In this document: positions 63,509-64,000 of the stretch, one piece after another
Position numbering within the stretch: the first letter of the stretch is position 1
Layout: each line of letters begins with the position of its first letter
Assembly (NCBI GenBank): GCA_041402045.1
Contig: JAWKSZ010000038.1
Coordinates: 10,913 to 74,912, forward strand
DNA length: 64,000 nucleotides
Direction: 5' to 3'
Origin: JAGQRJ01 sp041402045
GTDB taxonomy: Bacteria; Planctomycetota; J058
The notes under the pieces: model-generated
What the model was told of the DNA's origin: nothing
Database searches by the model: none
The model's input: the letters and a program-made list of their open reading frames with translations, nothing else
Translations under genes and position numbers: made by a program

Positions 63509-64000
63509 TCAGGCCGGGGGGGGCTCGCCGGTGGCCAGGGCGTAGTTGCGGTAGCGGGGGTCCTCGGTCACCTCGCGCAGCACGTGGGGCGCGAGCCAGG
63601 GGGGGAGCGTGACCTGTTGCTCGGCGGACTCGAGCTCGACCTCCGCCAGGACGAGGTCGCGGTCGCGGAACACGTCGACCTCCCAGGTCACGGCGCCGTC
63701 CGGGACCTTGTGGCGGGTCTTGAGGACCCGGCGGCCCGCGGTGCGCGGCCAGAGCGCGTCGAACTCCGCCGGCGTGAGCGCGCGCTCGGTCTCCTCGCGG
63801 ACCAGGCCCAGCCCGCGCTTGATCGTGTGCACCAGCTTCTGGCGCCCGTCGGGGTAGGTCGTGCGCCGCACCCGGCCCTCTTCGTCGTCGGCGCCGCCGT
63901 CGGGGAGGTAGCCCTGCTCGAGCTCGAGGGCCACGGCCCCCGGGGGCAGCTCGGGGGCGGCGCGCAGCAGGTAGACCCGCTCGATCTCCAGGGGCGCGCT
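63509..64000 (-). CDS. CYTH-domain protein (triphosphate tunnel enzyme), 5' end outside window
   Basis: The frame is open to the right edge and contains LEIERVYLLRAAPELPPGA there, so the start lies beyond 64000. Signatures of CYTH/TTM enzymes follow: LEQGYLP, VRRTTYPDGRQKLVHTIKRG, EETERALTPAEFDALWP, VLKTRHKVP and WEVDVF with LVLAEVELES. The alternating Lys/Arg and Glu residues line the tunnel that binds triphosphate substrates with metal ions. It would hydrolyse or cyclise a triphosphate; the exact substrate is unknown. The stop is at 63509-63511. Confidence 0.82.
   Translation of the reverse strand, partial: SAPLEIERVYLLRAAPELPPGAVALELEQGYLPDGGADDEEGRVRRTTYPDGRQKLVHTIKRGLGLVREETERALTPAEFDALWPRTAGRRVLKTRHKVPDGAVTWEVDVFRDRDLVLAEVELESAEQQVTLPPWLAPHVLREVTEDPRYRNYALATGEPPPA

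Overview
The window is a G+C-rich (about 70% or more by eye), densely coded bacterial chromosome segment. GTG starts and 4-base GTGA/ATGA overlaps between neighbouring genes are common. Several eukaryotic-type Ser/Thr kinases (one with WD40 repeats, one with a long TPR-like tail, one with a cyclic-nucleotide domain), DUF4388 and MshEN-like repeat proteins, a DUF692 enzyme, DUF1573 and a type II secretion/type IV pilus operon fit Planctomycetota, or less likely Myxococcota. No rRNA or marker gene is present, so the lineage is an inference. No tRNA, rRNA or CRISPR array was seen.

Layout. 1-2.6 kb: two esterase-like alpha/beta hydrolases and an ATP-grasp protein in an overlapping operon. 2.7-4.7 kb: a cNMP-domain kinase and a secreted protein. 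4.9-9.3 kb: GlpD, a small RING-like membrane protein, a lipoprotein, an unknown Cys-motif protein and a metallophosphoesterase. 9.4-12.9 kb: envelope genes (methyltransferase, GT2, Kdo-kinase-like protein, DUF1573 protein). 12.9-15.9 kb: a HerA-like ATPase coupled to TrpF. 16-26.3 kb: a secreted protein, a WD40 kinase, a stand-alone SRP54 M-domain-like protein and a TPR kinase. 26.3-33.9 kb: an MscS-type channel, a glycosidase-like lipoprotein, a short-chain dehydrogenase, a MshEN-like protein, a 2Fe-2S ferredoxin and a DoxX protein. 33.9-35.0 kb: an accessory patch with a toxin-tail/immunity remnant of different base composition, a 43-bp tandem repeat and a MITE-like element. 35-44 kb: a transglutaminase, then DUF4388, DUF692 and a partner gene, and an unknown 772-aa protein. 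44.1-60.2 kb: an ECF sigma factor followed by a pseudopilus/type II secretion operon (pseudopilins, PilM/N- and PilO-like proteins, PilT-like ATPase, GspE, GspF, PilP-like, secretin, TPR lipoprotein, fourth pseudopilin). An intact IS3-family element splits the PilT-like gene. 60.3-63 kb: a MoxR ATPase, a VWA protein and a secreted protein. 63-64 kb: a DUF4870 membrane protein and a partial CYTH protein.

How they work together. The clearest functional unit is the secretion/pilus operon: prepilin-like subunits, inner-membrane platform, two motor ATPases and an outer-membrane secretin. The envelope operon and the paired DUF4388-DUF692-partner genes are the next best-defined units. Many reading frames between about 55.3 and 62.8 kb are broken by small indels although their proteins can be followed across frames, so sequence error there must be excluded before calling those genes dead. 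Isolated single-base shifts also affect the ATP-grasp, metallophosphoesterase, DoxX, immunity and DUF4388 genes. Intergenic DNA carries several families of short inverted repeats.
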